64,000 nt of DNA. It comes from Caballeronia sordidicola. GTDB lineage: Bacteria; Pseudomonadota; Gammaproteobacteria; Burkholderiales; Burkholderiaceae. The notes under the pieces were generated by a model. That model was not told where the DNA came from. It ran no database searches and saw only the letters and a program-made list of their open reading frames with translations. The translations under genes were made by a program, and so were the position numbers. Below are positions 36,285 to 45,697 of this stretch, piece by piece (positions within the stretch are counted from its first letter, which is position 1; each line of letters begins with the position of its first letter). The DNA is taken from contig NZ_MTHB01000046.1 in the NCBI RefSeq assembly GCF_002220365.1, positions 124,001 through 188,000 on the forward strand. Reading direction: 5' to 3'.

Positions 36285-37343
36285 TTATGCCGCCAATGCA
36301 TGGGCGTCCTGCTCGTTCCACCAGACCACGACACGTGCATCGGGTCCCAGGCGCTGCGGGTCGTATTCGTTATCGGGGAGCAGTGAAACAAGCTCGGGCG
36401 AACCGTCGAGCGGGGCGAGCGTCATGCGCAAATGAGTGCCTTGATATTCAGTTTCGCGGACCGTGCAAGGGATGCCGCCGATCCGGCTAAAGCCGCTTTC
36501 GCTCGTGGGTGACTGGACCGGCGTGAACCCATGCAGCGCAATCCGCAGATGATCGGCGCGTACGGTAAACGCGCGGCCGTTGGCGCCAAGCACGTTATGT
36601 CCACCGAGGAAACGCGCGACGAATTCCGTGCGCGGCCGATTGAATACTTCGTGCGGCGAGCCGCTTTGCTCAATGCGCCCGTGGCTCATGACAACGACCA
36701 TATCCGCAAGCGCCAGCGCCTCTTCCTGCGAGTGTGTTACATGGACGAACGTGATGCCCAGTTCCTTCTGCCAGCGCTTGAGTTCGGCTCGCATCTGCAC
36801 GCGCAGGAACGGGTCGAGTGCCGACAAGGGTTCGTCGAGCAGCAGGCAGCGCGGCTCATTGAGCAGCGCGCGGGCGAGCGCGACACGCTGCTGCTGACCG
36901 CCCGACAGTTGTGACGGCTTGCGTTCGGCATAGGCGCTCATCGCGACAAGTTCCAGCAGTTCGCCCGCCCGCTGGCGGCGTGCGTCCTTCGCGACGCCGC
37001 GCATCTTCAGGCTGAATGCGACGTTGTCGAGCGCGGACAGATGCGGGAACAACGCATAACTCTGGAAGACCATCGCGGTGCCGCGCGTGGCGGGTTGCGC
37101 GCGCGTGACGTTGCGCTGGCCGATGAGGATGTCGCCGTCGCTGATCGACTCATGGCCGGCGATCATTCGCAACGTCGATGTCTTGCCGCAACCCGACGGC
37201 CCCAACAGGCAGCAATACTGGCCGCCGGGAATCCGGAGGTCGATCGAATCCACGGCGAGCGAATCGCCATATTGCTTCGATACATGCACCAGTTCGATTT
37301 CGGCGGGCTCGGTTTTAAGCACGGCTGAAGTGGACGGACTCAT
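36285..37343 (-). CDS. ABC ATPase, PotA-like
   Basis: 352 residues from ATG 37343. The upstream extension to 37451 lies in the promoter region and is not used. Walker A is LGPSGCGKTS, the signature is LSGGQQQRVALARAL, Walker B is LLLDEP, and the H-loop is VTHSQEEA. The C-terminal 110 residues form a TOBE-type OB domain (NVLGANGRAFTVRADHLRIAL). It energises the PotB/PotC-like permeases encoded downstream. It is the first gene of the operon, divergent from the deacetylase operon. Confidence 0.92.
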   Translation of the reverse strand: MSPSTSAVLKTEPAEIELVHVSKQYGDSLAVDSIDLRIPGGQYCCLLGPSGCGKTSTLRMIAGHESISDGDILIGQRNVTRAQPATRGTAMVFQSYALFPHLSALDNVAFSLKMRGVAKDARRQRAGELLELVAMSAYAERKPSQLSGGQQQRVALARALLNEPRCLLLDEPLSALDPFLRVQMRAELKRWQKELGITFVHVTHSQEEALALADMVVVMSHGRIEQSGSPHEVFNRPRTEFVARFLGGHNVLGANGRAFTVRADHLRIALHGFTPVQSPTSESGFSRIGGIPCTVRETEYQGTHLRMTLAPLDGSPELVSLLPDNEYDPQRLGPDARVVVWWNEQDAHALAA

Positions 37344-37661
37344 GGGTACGAACTCATGCAGGGCGTTTCCTCGATAAAAGCGCGGTGAGCGGCAACCAAC
37401 GGCAGCGGGCGCAAGGTGTCTTTGAGACCCCGCATGCAAGACATATGCCACTTTGTTCGCATATCAGTCACTTTATTGCGAACTATCGAATCTATTGAAC
37501 GTAGACGATATGGCGTGTAAATTGCACACAATCCGAAATCCAACTGTCGGCAATCAAACCCGCTAATCCGCACAGTCGCGGTGCGCCGCGGGTCCGCCAC
37601 GGGGCGCGATCCCCCAAAAAGGTTCACGCGCGGCATGCTTGTCACTCAGGGCTTTTTGCAT
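37344..37661. promoter_or_regulatory. Divergent promoter region with repeated motif
   Basis: 318 bases between two divergent operons. A direct repeat CACTTTGTTCGCATATC (37449-37465) / CACTTTATTGCGAACTATC (37469-37487) includes the inverted half-sites GTTCGC (37455-37460) and GCGAAC (37478-37483). These are reasonable operator candidates for the GntR regulator encoded at 38645. No other gene is visible. Confidence 0.45.
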
Positions 37662-38648
37662 ATGGACACCATCCGCAACGCTTGCGCGTCGCACGATCCT
37701 GCGTTCGGTCCGCTCACCACGCATGGCCGTTTTCCGTACCGGCCAATCACCGACACGGACGCGTTTCGATGGCCGGGCGACACCGGCCTCGCCGTCTATC
37801 TCGGCTTGAACATCGAACACTTTGCGTTCGGCGAGGGACTGGGTGCTGCCCTCGGCCCGGTCTCGCCGCAGCCCGACGTGCTCAATTACAGCTGGCGTGA
37901 ATACGGCAACCGCGTGGGCGTATGGCGCTGTATCGACCTCTTCGATCAGCTTGAGCTGCCGTCGGGCACGCTGATCAATACATCGCTGTATGACCACTGC
38001 CCGGAGGTCATCGACGCCTGTCTCGCGCGCGGCGACGAACTGATCGCACACGGCCATACGAACGCGCACCGCCAGAGCGACCTGGACGAAAACAGCGAAC
38101 GCGCCTTGTTGCTGCACTGCCGCGAGCGCATCACGGCGCATGCCGGCACGCCGCCTTCGGGCTGGCTTTCGCCATGGATCTCCGAGTCGCGCGTCACGCC
38201 CGACCTGCTCGCGGAAACCGGCTACCGCTACACGCTCAACTGGTGCCACGACGATCGCCCGGTGCGCATGGCAACACGCGCCGGTTCATTGTGGTCCATC
38301 CCCTACCCGCAAGAACTCAACGACTTGCCGATGATGGTCGGCCGTCATCTCGACGCACGCGACTTCGCCGACATGATCATCGACCAGTTCGACGAAATGC
38401 TCGAACAGGCGAACCGCAGCCGCCGTCCGCAGGCGCTCGTAATGGGCATCGCGCTGCATCCCTACCTCGTCGGCCAGCCCTACCGGCTGCGCCATTTGCG
38501 TCGTGCACTGCAGCACATTGCCGCCGCCCGCTCGAACGGCGACGTGTGGATGACAACACCCGGCGCAATCGCACGCCATATGGACGAGATGGAGAGCGCA
38601 GGCCTCGTCAGCGCTCCACATCCGGCCCACCTTCCAGCAGAAAAATGA
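37662..38648 (+). CDS. Polysaccharide-deacetylase-family amidohydrolase (PuuE-like)
   Basis: 328 residues from ATG 37662; a Met at 37635 is an alternative. It has an NodB/CE4-type fold. Recognisable blocks are GLAVYLGLNIEHF near the N-terminus, GDELIAHGHTNAHRQSDL (metal-binding HGHTN region) and GWLSPWISESRVTPDLLAETGYRY. There is no signal peptide, so it acts in the cytoplasm. That fits the allantoinase/PuuE branch, which opens small cyclic amides, better than a cell-wall deacetylase. Its stop overlaps the GntR start (ATGA). The exact substrate is unknown. Confidence 0.82.
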   Translation: MDTIRNACASHDPAFGPLTTHGRFPYRPITDTDAFRWPGDTGLAVYLGLNIEHFAFGEGLGAALGPVSPQPDVLNYSWREYGNRVGVWRCIDLFDQLELPSGTLINTSLYDHCPEVIDACLARGDELIAHGHTNAHRQSDLDENSERALLLHCRERITAHAGTPPSGWLSPWISESRVTPDLLAETGYRYTLNWCHDDRPVRMATRAGSLWSIPYPQELNDLPMMVGRHLDARDFADMIIDQFDEMLEQANRSRRPQALVMGIALHPYLVGQPYRLRHLRRALQHIAAARSNGDVWMTTPGAIARHMDEMESAGLVSAPHPAHLPAEK

Positions 38649-39376
38649 CTCCGAAACCCGCATTGAAGGTGGCTGCAAAGTCCCAAAAAGAAGCCGTCAG
38701 CGAACCAGTGCAGGATGCCGACGCCCGCCTCTACCAGGCCATCTTCGACGGTGTGCTCAACCATCGCCTGACGCCCGGCACCAAACTCCCAGAGCCAGAG
38801 TTGTGCCAGTTGTTCGGCGTCGGCCGCGCGGTCGTGCGACGCGTGCTGGAGCGGCTCGCCTACGACGGCATCGTTGCGTTGCGGCCGAACAAGGGCGCGG
38901 TGATCGCCGAGCCGACGCCCGAGGAGACGCGCGAGATTTTCGAAGCACGCCGTTCGATGGAGCGCGTGCTGGTGGAGCTCGCCGTGCAACGTGCGACCGC
39001 GCACGACATCAAGGAACTGCGCCGTCAGCTAGCCGATGAACACGAAGCCATGCATCGCTTCGACCAGCCCTCATGGGCGCGGCTTGCAAGCGACTTTCAC
39101 CTGCGTATCGCGGCGCTTGGCGGCAACTCGATCCTGCAACGCTACCTGACGGAACTGGTGTCGCGATGCTCGCTGATTGTAGGCGTCTACGAGCCACCGG
39201 GCCACGCTCCCTGCGAGCACGAGGAACATGCGGCGATCGTCGATTGCATCGAGGCGCGCGATGCAGCCGGTGCCATTGCGCGCATGGAAGCGCACCTCCG
39301 CGAACTGGAAGAGCGTATTGAGACCTCGCGGATGCTGGGCGAGAAGAGCCTCGGGCAACTGCTCGGCATGAGTTGA
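38645..39376 (+). CDS. GntR/FadR-family transcriptional regulator
   Basis: 243 residues. The winged helix is at about 28-90 (LTPGTKLPEPELCQLFGVGRAVVRRVLERLAYDGIVAL) and the FCD effector domain at about 98-230, with likely metal or ligand residues in RLASDFHLRIAAL and EHEEHAAIVDCIEARD. The start overlaps the deacetylase stop by 4 bp, so it is translated together with the pathway it probably controls. The candidate operator is at 37449-37487. Confidence 0.93.
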   Translation: MTPKPALKVAAKSQKEAVSEPVQDADARLYQAIFDGVLNHRLTPGTKLPEPELCQLFGVGRAVVRRVLERLAYDGIVALRPNKGAVIAEPTPEETREIFEARRSMERVLVELAVQRATAHDIKELRRQLADEHEAMHRFDQPSWARLASDFHLRIAALGGNSILQRYLTELVSRCSLIVGVYEPPGHAPCEHEEHAAIVDCIEARDAAGAIARMEAHLRELEERIETSRMLGEKSLGQLLGMS

Positions 39377-39415
39377 ATCCGAACGTCAAACCTGAGCCCA
39401 CTGATCCACGCCATC

Positions 39416-40006
39416 ATGGAAATAGACTTCGAAGCCATCACCGAATATCAGCGATACAAACTCATGGCAAGCCTGATCGTGCCGCGCCCGATCGCGCTGG
39501 TCACCACCTTGAGTGCAAGCGGCACGATCAACGCCGCGCCCTTCTCGATGTTCAACATGCTGGGCGAGGAACCGCCCATTGTGATGATCAGCATCAACCG
39601 TCTAGACGATGGCTCGCTCAAGGACACCGCCGTGAATATTGCACGCAGTCGCGAGTTCGTCGTGCATCTCTGCGACGAAGCGATGGCCGAAAAAATGCAT
39701 CGGTGCGGGGAACGTCTGGCACCCGACGTCAGCGAGCTCGAGAAGGTCGGGTTGACGCCGGTTGCAAGCTCGCGGGTCGCGCCGCCACGGATCGCGCAAG
39801 CGCCGGTGGCGTTCGAATGCACCTTGTGGGAGACACTGGAAACCACGAGCCGGCAGATATTCATTGGATGCGTTCACAGGCTGCATGCCCGCGACGAACT
39901 CATCGATACCGAAACCTGGCGAGTGCGGCTTCAGCATTACTTCCCGGTCGGACGGTTTGGCGCGAGCGACTATGTGACCACGCGTGAGCGCTTCACGCTC
40001 GGGTGA
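39416..40006 (+). CDS. Flavin reductase-like FMN-binding protein
   Basis: 196 residues of the flavin_reduct/DIM6-NTAB type. The FMN-binding core is MASLIVPRPIALVTTLSASGTINAAPFSMFNMLGEEPP, where the PRP motif and the N-A-A-P-F-S block contact FMN. The protein could reduce flavin for an oxygenase, but none is encoded beside it; alternatively it may act on the substrate itself. It is third in the deacetylase operon, 39 bases after the GntR gene. Confidence 0.85.
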   Translation: MEIDFEAITEYQRYKLMASLIVPRPIALVTTLSASGTINAAPFSMFNMLGEEPPIVMISINRLDDGSLKDTAVNIARSREFVVHLCDEAMAEKMHRCGERLAPDVSELEKVGLTPVASSRVAPPRIAQAPVAFECTLWETLETTSRQIFIGCVHRLHARDELIDTETWRVRLQHYFPVGRFGASDYVTTRERFTLG

Positions 40007-40023
40007 TCGACCACGGAGCATTC

Positions 40024-41613
40024 ATGCACGACAACACGACCCTCGACACGTCCACCGAAGGCATGGTCACCAGCCCCCACGCACTTGCAAGTGAAGCGGG
40101 ACTCGAAGTGCTGCGCGCGGGCGGCAACGCGATTGAAGCAGCCATTGCGATCGGCGCAGCGCTGAGTGTGACCTACCCGCATTTCACCGGTCTTGGCGGC
40201 GATGCGTTCTGGGTCATCGGTGATCAGACGGGCATGTTGCGTACGTTATCGGGCATCGGGCAAGCGGCGCAGACGTTGCCCATGTTCTCCGCTGCCATCC
40301 CATTGCGCGGCGCAGGTTCGACGCTGACCACCGCCGCAACCGTCGATACCTGGCATCAGGCGTATGCAATCAGCCAGACGTCATGGGGCGGCCAACGTTC
40401 GTGGTCGTCTCTGTTCGATCGCGCTATAGACTATGCGTCGGAGGGATTTCCGGTCACGCCGTCGCAACACTTCTGGCAGCAGTTTCGCGCCGATGAATTG
40501 CGTGCAATGCCTGGCTTTTCAGCGGTATTTGAACCCGGCGGCCACGCTCCAGCGATTGGCGAGCGCTTCGTTCAACCAGCGCTCGCGCGCACCCTCGAAC
40601 GCATCGCCACCTACGGCGCGCGCGAATTCTACGAAGGCGAACTCGCGCAGCGCATTGCACGCGGCCTGCAGCAGGCCGGCTCGCCGCTGACGCAAACCGA
40701 TCTTGCGAAGACCCGCGCACGCGACGAAGCACCGCTACGCGTGGCGTATCGCGGCGGAGAACTCGTGAGCCTGCAACCGCCGACGCAAGGCGTCACCACG
40801 CTGCAGATCATGGGCACGCTCGCACGCTTCGATCTGTCGTCCATCGCCGAAGGCAGCGCCGACTACTATCACTTGCTGGTGGAGGCAGTGAAATGCGCGT
40901 TCGTGGATCGGGACCGTCTGGTCTCTGACCCGGAGTTCAACCGCGTTCCTGTCGGTGACATGCTCTCGACCGACACGCTCGACGCCCACGCGCGCTCGAT
41001 CAACCTTCACAAAGCGCGGGCCTGGCCGCACCAATTTCGCCCGGGCGATACGGTGTTCATCGGCGCATCGGACGGGCAAGGCCGCAGCGCCAGTCTGCTG
41101 CAGACCGTCTACTTCGATTGGGGTAGCGGCGTCGTGGCAGGAGACACCGGCATTCTCTGGCACAACCGCGGCGCGTCTTTCAGCGTTGATCCGGCGAATC
41201 ACAATGCCGTGCAGCCGGGCAAGCGGCCATTTCATACGCTCAATCCCGGCATGTACCTGAAGGATGGGCGGCCGCATCTGCTGTTCGGAACGCAAGGCGC
41301 GGACGGTCAGCCGCAAACGCTGGCGGCGGTGTTGACGCGGCTGATCGACTACGGGATGGACCCGTTGAGCGCGCTGGCTCGTCCGCGTTTCCTGCTTGGC
41401 AAGACCTTCTCGGATAGCCGCGATGCGTTGAAGCTGGAGGAAGACGCCGGTGCCGAGGTGTTCGCCGCGCTGGCGGCGCGCGGGCATGAAGTAAGCGCGA
41501 TCGCAGCGCAGAGTCCGCTTGCGGGTCATCCCGGGGTGATTCGAATTGAATTGGATGGCGCGCTGTCCGGGGCTCATGATCCGCGTAGCGACGGCCAAGC
41601 CATGGGCCTTTAA
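40024..41613 (+). CDS. Gamma-glutamyltransferase-family Ntn hydrolase
   Basis: 529 residues from ATG 40024, which has GGAG 8 bases upstream; a GTG at 40003 that overlaps the previous stop is less likely. The large-subunit part begins MVTSPHALASEAGLEVLRAGGNAIEAAIA. The self-cleavage and nucleophile residue is probably Thr343 (RPGDTVFIGASDGQG). Canonical GGT has TTH here, so the following Thr-His is replaced by Val-Phe. The small-subunit blocks DWGSGVVAGDTGILWHNRG and RPFHTLNPGMYLKDG are present. No signal peptide is visible, unlike periplasmic GGT, so it acts in the cytoplasm. It may cleave a gamma-glutamyl or related amide in the pathway of this cluster. Confidence 0.85.
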   Translation: MHDNTTLDTSTEGMVTSPHALASEAGLEVLRAGGNAIEAAIAIGAALSVTYPHFTGLGGDAFWVIGDQTGMLRTLSGIGQAAQTLPMFSAAIPLRGAGSTLTTAATVDTWHQAYAISQTSWGGQRSWSSLFDRAIDYASEGFPVTPSQHFWQQFRADELRAMPGFSAVFEPGGHAPAIGERFVQPALARTLERIATYGAREFYEGELAQRIARGLQQAGSPLTQTDLAKTRARDEAPLRVAYRGGELVSLQPPTQGVTTLQIMGTLARFDLSSIAEGSADYYHLLVEAVKCAFVDRDRLVSDPEFNRVPVGDMLSTDTLDAHARSINLHKARAWPHQFRPGDTVFIGASDGQGRSASLLQTVYFDWGSGVVAGDTGILWHNRGASFSVDPANHNAVQPGKRPFHTLNPGMYLKDGRPHLLFGTQGADGQPQTLAAVLTRLIDYGMDPLSALARPRFLLGKTFSDSRDALKLEEDAGAEVFAALAARGHEVSAIAAQSPLAGHPGVIRIELDGALSGAHDPRSDGQAMGL

Positions 41614-41653
41614 GGTTCAGCTCCTGGAAGCGGTCGCCGCTTTGGTTGCCGCC

Positions 41654-41947
41654 TTATGGCAACCTGCCGAAAATCGGGCCGGCTTCATCCCTTGTGAAAG
41701 CACGCAGCGCCTGCGTACGAATATTGCCGCCTGAGCCTAGCGCGAGGCCGAACGCAGCGAGGCTTTGATCGTCCGGTGCCTCGACGATCGCGACAATATC
41801 GTACTGACCCAACGTCCAGTAGATCTCTTTCATTTCGCAGCCAAAACCCTTGGCCATTTCCGCCGTCTGACTCGCCCGTTGCGGGCTGCTTTTGACGGAG
41901 CGGATTCCTTGGTCAGTGTAGTTTGCAAGAACCACATAAGTCGACAT
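41654..41947 (-). CDS. GYD-domain protein
   Basis: 97 residues from ATG 41947, preceded by GGGAG. The sequence MSTYVVLANYTDQGIRSVKSSPQRA ... YWTLGQYDIVAIVEAPDD matches the GYD family, small ferredoxin-like-fold proteins of unknown function that probably form dimers. The GYD-like motif here is GQYD. The gene is convergent with the gamma-glutamyltransferase gene and divergent from the CBS protein. Confidence 0.88.
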   Translation of the reverse strand: MSTYVVLANYTDQGIRSVKSSPQRASQTAEMAKGFGCEMKEIYWTLGQYDIVAIVEAPDDQSLAAFGLALGSGGNIRTQALRAFTRDEAGPIFGRLP

Positions 41948-42225
41948 GACAATTCTCCCTACGATTGAAGCGCATCGGGATACATCCGCGCTAGCGGGAA
42001 CCACTTGCGCGTAGCTTGATTCTAGGCAATGAAATCAAGCACGATCGGCCGCTTTCCAAGGGTCTGCCTGCATGGCATCGCGGCTGTGCGAGTCGCGAGT
42101 CGCCACGAGAGAACGCGTTCTCGTCCTTCGGTGCCGACAACGCCGCCTATACTGAAACCGGTAGTCCTTCACGACAGCGTGTCTCGCGTTGTCATCGGGC
42201 TGCTAGTGAAGAATGGAGTCACTCC

Positions 42226-42666
42226 ATGACAAGCGTTGCGCAAATCCTCAATTCGAAACCGAACCAAAGCGTCTACACGATCACGGCATCGGAAAGCGTC
42301 TACGACGCGATCAAACTCATGGCGGAGAAGCAGATCGGAGCGCTGATCGTCACAGACGGCGACAGCATTGCCGGGATCATCACGGAGCGTGACTATGCGC
42401 GAAAAGTGGTGCTGTTGGACCGCTCGTCAAAGGCGACGCCGGTGCGCGGCATCATGACCCAAACGGTGCGTTTCGTGCGGCCTGATCAGTCAAGCGAAGA
42501 ATGCATGGCGCTGATGACCACCCACCGCATGCGTCATCTGCCGGTGCTCGATCAGGAGCGGCTGGTCGGCATGATCTCGATCGGCGACCTGGTGAAGAAC
42601 ATCATCGAGGAACAGGAGTTCACGATCAAGCAACTCGAACACTACATTACGGGCGAGCATGCTTGA
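42226..42666 (+). CDS. Two-CBS-domain protein
   Basis: 146 residues from ATG 42226 (GGAG 9 bases upstream). It consists only of a pair of CBS motifs (about 8-65 and 75-130): VYDAIKLMAEKQIGALIVTDGDSIAGIITERDYARKV and EECMALMTTHRMRHLPVLDQERLVGMISIGDLVK. Such stand-alone pairs usually bind adenine nucleotides and sense energy state. It resembles many Burkholderia CBS proteins (YkuL/CBSX-like) and has no other domain. Confidence 0.92.
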   Translation: MTSVAQILNSKPNQSVYTITASESVYDAIKLMAEKQIGALIVTDGDSIAGIITERDYARKVVLLDRSSKATPVRGIMTQTVRFVRPDQSSEECMALMTTHRMRHLPVLDQERLVGMISIGDLVKNIIEEQEFTIKQLEHYITGEHA

Positions 42667-42917
42667 GCCGGTGGCATCGCTGGAAACCGAAACGGCGCCG
42701 CCTCGGTTTCATCTTCGCTCGACGTCCGCAACCGTAGCGGCCCTGTGCCAGGCGCGCCAGAATCCCCGCAATGGCCCAAACGCGTGTAGCGATCATGCGC
42801 GACTTAATCGATGAGCAGTCGTCCAGATGCTCGGCAATCAGCTTGCGGCACCCTGGATTGACGTGCCCGCTGACGACCTAGGCGGCATGGCGCTGGGCCT
42901 CGAGCTTCCCGCTCGAA

Positions 42918-44318
42918 TCACGCGCCGCTGTCTACGCGCACCCTTGTCGCGTGCATTGTGTCCACAACGATGGAACTCTCCTTGGGCAGCGCCCATTCCA
43001 ACCAGCGCGTGCGATGCAGAACCACCAGCGCGAACGCGATGGCCGACAACCCACCGAAAGTAGCGAAGCCCATCTGATAGCTGCCGGTGCTTTCCTTAGC
43101 CATACCCATGATTACAGGCAGATAGAATCCGCCAATTCCGCCTGCTGCGCCGATGATGCCGGACATCAGCCCGGTCTTGCCGTTCCAGCGTTGCGGCACC
43201 AGTTGGAACGTCGCCCCGTTTCCGAGCCCGAAGCACAGATAGGTTGCTACCAGCAGCGCAATCCCGGCCGGCAATGGCGGCATCCACGCGGCGAACGTAA
43301 AGTCGCACGCAGAGATGCCGGCGAGCAACAGGACGAGCGCGCGCGCGCCGGAGATCCGGTCTGCGATCAGACCGCCGATCGGCCGCACCAGCGCACCAGT
43401 GAACGCGAGCAGCGACATGAAAAGACCCGCTTCAAGTTTGGGCAGTTGGTACAGCGAAATCAGCAGCGTAGTCACATAGGACGACATGCCGACGAAGCCG
43501 CCGAAAGTGATGCTATAGACCAGCATCACCACCCACGTATCCCCTTCTACCAGCACGCTGCGGTAATGCTTCGGCAATACCGCGATGGCCAACAGTGCAC
43601 CCAGTACCGGAAGCAGCAGCACGCCCGTTTTGCCCGCGCCGAACATACCCCAATGAACTGCAAGCACGAGCGCGACAAGTCCGGCCAGCGTAATGCAGAA
43701 GCTAAGAAAAGCCTTTGGGGCACTGCCCGACTTGGGCCCTAGATCCTTCGCCCAAAAGAATAGCGCTGTAGCTGCCAGCGCTAGCAACGGCAACGCAGCG
43801 CCCGTCGCTTTCGCCCAGCCGAAATGCTCTGCGATGCCCGGGAACATGAATCCGTCGAGCACCGCGCCGATGTTGCCCGCGGCGGCAAGCCCGAGCACGA
43901 GGCCCTGCACCTTGGGCGGATAGTTGCTTCCGGCCATCGGGAGCGCGACGGCGAAGCTTGCACCACCGACGCCGAGAAACACGCCGAGCACGAGCAGCAA
44001 CGTATAGGACGGTGCAGACGGCAACAGCAGCAGGATGACTGAGGGCAAGGCCGACAGCGCGATACCCATCAACGCAATGCGCCGGCCGTCGTGTGCCTGG
44101 TACAGATTGCCGAGCGTCACGCGCAGGATGGCGGCACCCAGCACCGGAACCGCAACCAGGAAGCCCAGTTCGGCGGGAGACATCGCAATGTCTTTGTGGA
44201 TGAACGGCGCGAGCGGGCCGAACATCACCCACACCGTGAAACCGGTATCGAAGTAAAGGAAACACGCAAGCAACGCGCGCCAGTTACCGCTCGATAGCGA
44301 ATTCAGCAAGTTTTTCAT
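42918..44318 (-). CDS. narK: NarK-type nitrate/nitrite transporter (MFS, NNP family)
   Basis: 466 residues with 12 predicted helices. The nitrate signature blocks are GNLYQAHDGRRIALM-like on loop 2-3, GSNYPPKVQGLVLGLAAAGNIG in helix 5 and LVRPIGGLIADRISGARA between helices 8 and 9. The protein carries nitrate in, or exchanges nitrate for nitrite, across the inner membrane. It is 23 bases downstream of the P-box protein gene, so the two are one operon. No nitrate reductase gene is in this window. Confidence 0.9.
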   Translation of the reverse strand: MKNLLNSLSSGNWRALLACFLYFDTGFTVWVMFGPLAPFIHKDIAMSPAELGFLVAVPVLGAAILRVTLGNLYQAHDGRRIALMGIALSALPSVILLLLPSAPSYTLLLVLGVFLGVGGASFAVALPMAGSNYPPKVQGLVLGLAAAGNIGAVLDGFMFPGIAEHFGWAKATGAALPLLALAATALFFWAKDLGPKSGSAPKAFLSFCITLAGLVALVLAVHWGMFGAGKTGVLLLPVLGALLAIAVLPKHYRSVLVEGDTWVVMLVYSITFGGFVGMSSYVTTLLISLYQLPKLEAGLFMSLLAFTGALVRPIGGLIADRISGARALVLLLAGISACDFTFAAWMPPLPAGIALLVATYLCFGLGNGATFQLVPQRWNGKTGLMSGIIGAAGGIGGFYLPVIMGMAKESTGSYQMGFATFGGLSAIAFALVVLHRTRWLEWALPKESSIVVDTMHATRVRVDSGA

Positions 44319-44341
44319 GGGTCTCTCTCACGGGGCGAAGG

Positions 44342-45067
44342 CTATTGAAAAGCGCGATCAGCACGGATATGCCGATCTTGCGGAAGAACGCTGCTTCGAG
44401 GCGTCGCCTCGTCGGCGCTACGCGTGTTGACGACGCTGTAGATCAACTGGTCCATCTCCTTGATGATGTCGGCGAGTACAGTGGTGATCACCGCAAATTC
44501 GCGGCCGAATTGCCCCGCACGCGCGGCTGCAATGCGCGCATTGAGGGCTACGATGTTGGCCTGCATGGAGATGTTTCCAAGCTGCTCGGCAATCTCACTC
44601 TGACGCTTGAGCGACGCACTCTCGACGCTGCGCATCTCCTCTTGATAGGCGAGCGTTATTTCCTGCAGGAGCTCGAGCAGCGGCGTGGCCTGAACAACGA
44701 GTGCATCGGTCTTCTCGCGAGCGCCGGTCGTGCCCGACTCGAAGCACGACACAGCTTGATTCGCTTGCGCGATAAATCGTTGGATCTTTTCGTCTGCGTT
44801 TCGAGTGCCGAAATAGAGCTGGTGCAGGGCTTCCGAAAATACGCCCGTCAATGGACCATCGCCGCTTACCAGGTCGCCGTGCGTTTGCGCAAACGTGGTC
44901 AGGCAGTCCTTGACCACCATCAGTGCGGCGCCATCGCCGTGTGATGCGAGCAGCACATGCAGAACGATGCGCTGCGAGAGCATCCGCTGCCTCCCGGCCA
45001 GATTGATGAGCTGTCCAATGATCTGCGCCGAGATTTCCTTGCGGCTTGAGTGGGTCCACTGCTTCAT
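44342..45067 (-). CDS. Soluble P-box (PilJ/NarX-type) sensor protein with MCP-like tip
   Basis: 241 residues from ATG 45067. Residues 21-34 (INLAGRQRMLSQRI) are the P-box of PilJ/NarX/NIT-type sensors, where the motif binds nitrate. Residues about 168-200 (NISMQANIVALNARIAAARAGQFGREFAVI) resemble the hairpin tip of chemoreceptors, but the long coiled-coil arms and the membrane helices are missing. It has no signal peptide. It is therefore a short cytoplasmic protein combining a sensory P-box with a partial chemoreceptor signalling motif. It lies directly upstream of narK and may sense nitrate in the cytoplasm. The upstream extension to 45241 is low-complexity and not used. Confidence 0.8.
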   Translation of the reverse strand: MKQWTHSSRKEISAQIIGQLINLAGRQRMLSQRIVLHVLLASHGDGAALMVVKDCLTTFAQTHGDLVSGDGPLTGVFSEALHQLYFGTRNADEKIQRFIAQANQAVSCFESGTTGAREKTDALVVQATPLLELLQEITLAYQEEMRSVESASLKRQSEIAEQLGNISMQANIVALNARIAAARAGQFGREFAVITTVLADIIKEMDQLIYSVVNTRSADEATPRSSVLPQDRHIRADRAFQ

Positions 45068-45697
45068 GATTAAGGCCGATATTCCGAGACCGTTGACCCG
45101 ATCACAAAGCGTGAACCAGGACGAGTCTCGTGATGGTTGATCGAGCGCGCAAAAAAAAGCGCCCCGAGCAGCAACGGCGCCCCGATTGCTCGGTCGCACA
45201 GTTGACACTCGGGACGCCGTTGTCCCTGCTGGCCGCTCCACACGAGCGGCCGGAGAAAATTTAATACGCTAAGGCCTCCGTTGGCCCCGGCCCGAAGCAA
45301 TGCAATAGCCGTGCCAAAACCTGCGTGGCGCAGAAGATCAGCAATCTCCTCGGCACGTTTCAACGGCGCCCCAATCGGCTATTGGTACGCCCGGCGGGGG
45401 CTCGGCAATTCAACGACGTATGCGCGATCGTCGAATTCGATGGAAGCCGGAGAGCCGTCGCGCCGCAGGTAATGGTTTGTCACACGCGGCTTTTTGCGGC
45501 TTTTCGATCTGAGTTGGTGCGATGCGATGACGCACTGCACTATGACTGTGCGCTACGCCGATCCAGGCTGCAGCGCCCTGGTCATCCGGCGGATCGTCGA
45601 GTAGCGCGAGGGCGCCCTGCCGCACTCCACTATCGCACCGCGCTCCAGGCACGGCCCGTCCGGCCCGGTAGCATCGGGCCTACTCGGGCAAACAAAA

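Noticed and set aside
36233..36391. 53-residue upstream extension of the PotD-like protein
   Set aside because: It overlaps the ATPase gene and lacks a ribosome site; the internal Met is followed by a proper Tat signal.
45090..45110. TTGACCCGATCAC as an FNR box upstream of narK
   Set aside because: The spacer is 3 rather than 4 bases and the second half-site is poor.
45070..45363. 97-codon minus-strand frame upstream of the P-box protein
   Set aside because: The first 25 residues look protein-like, but the frame spans a hairpin and no start site or family is evident.
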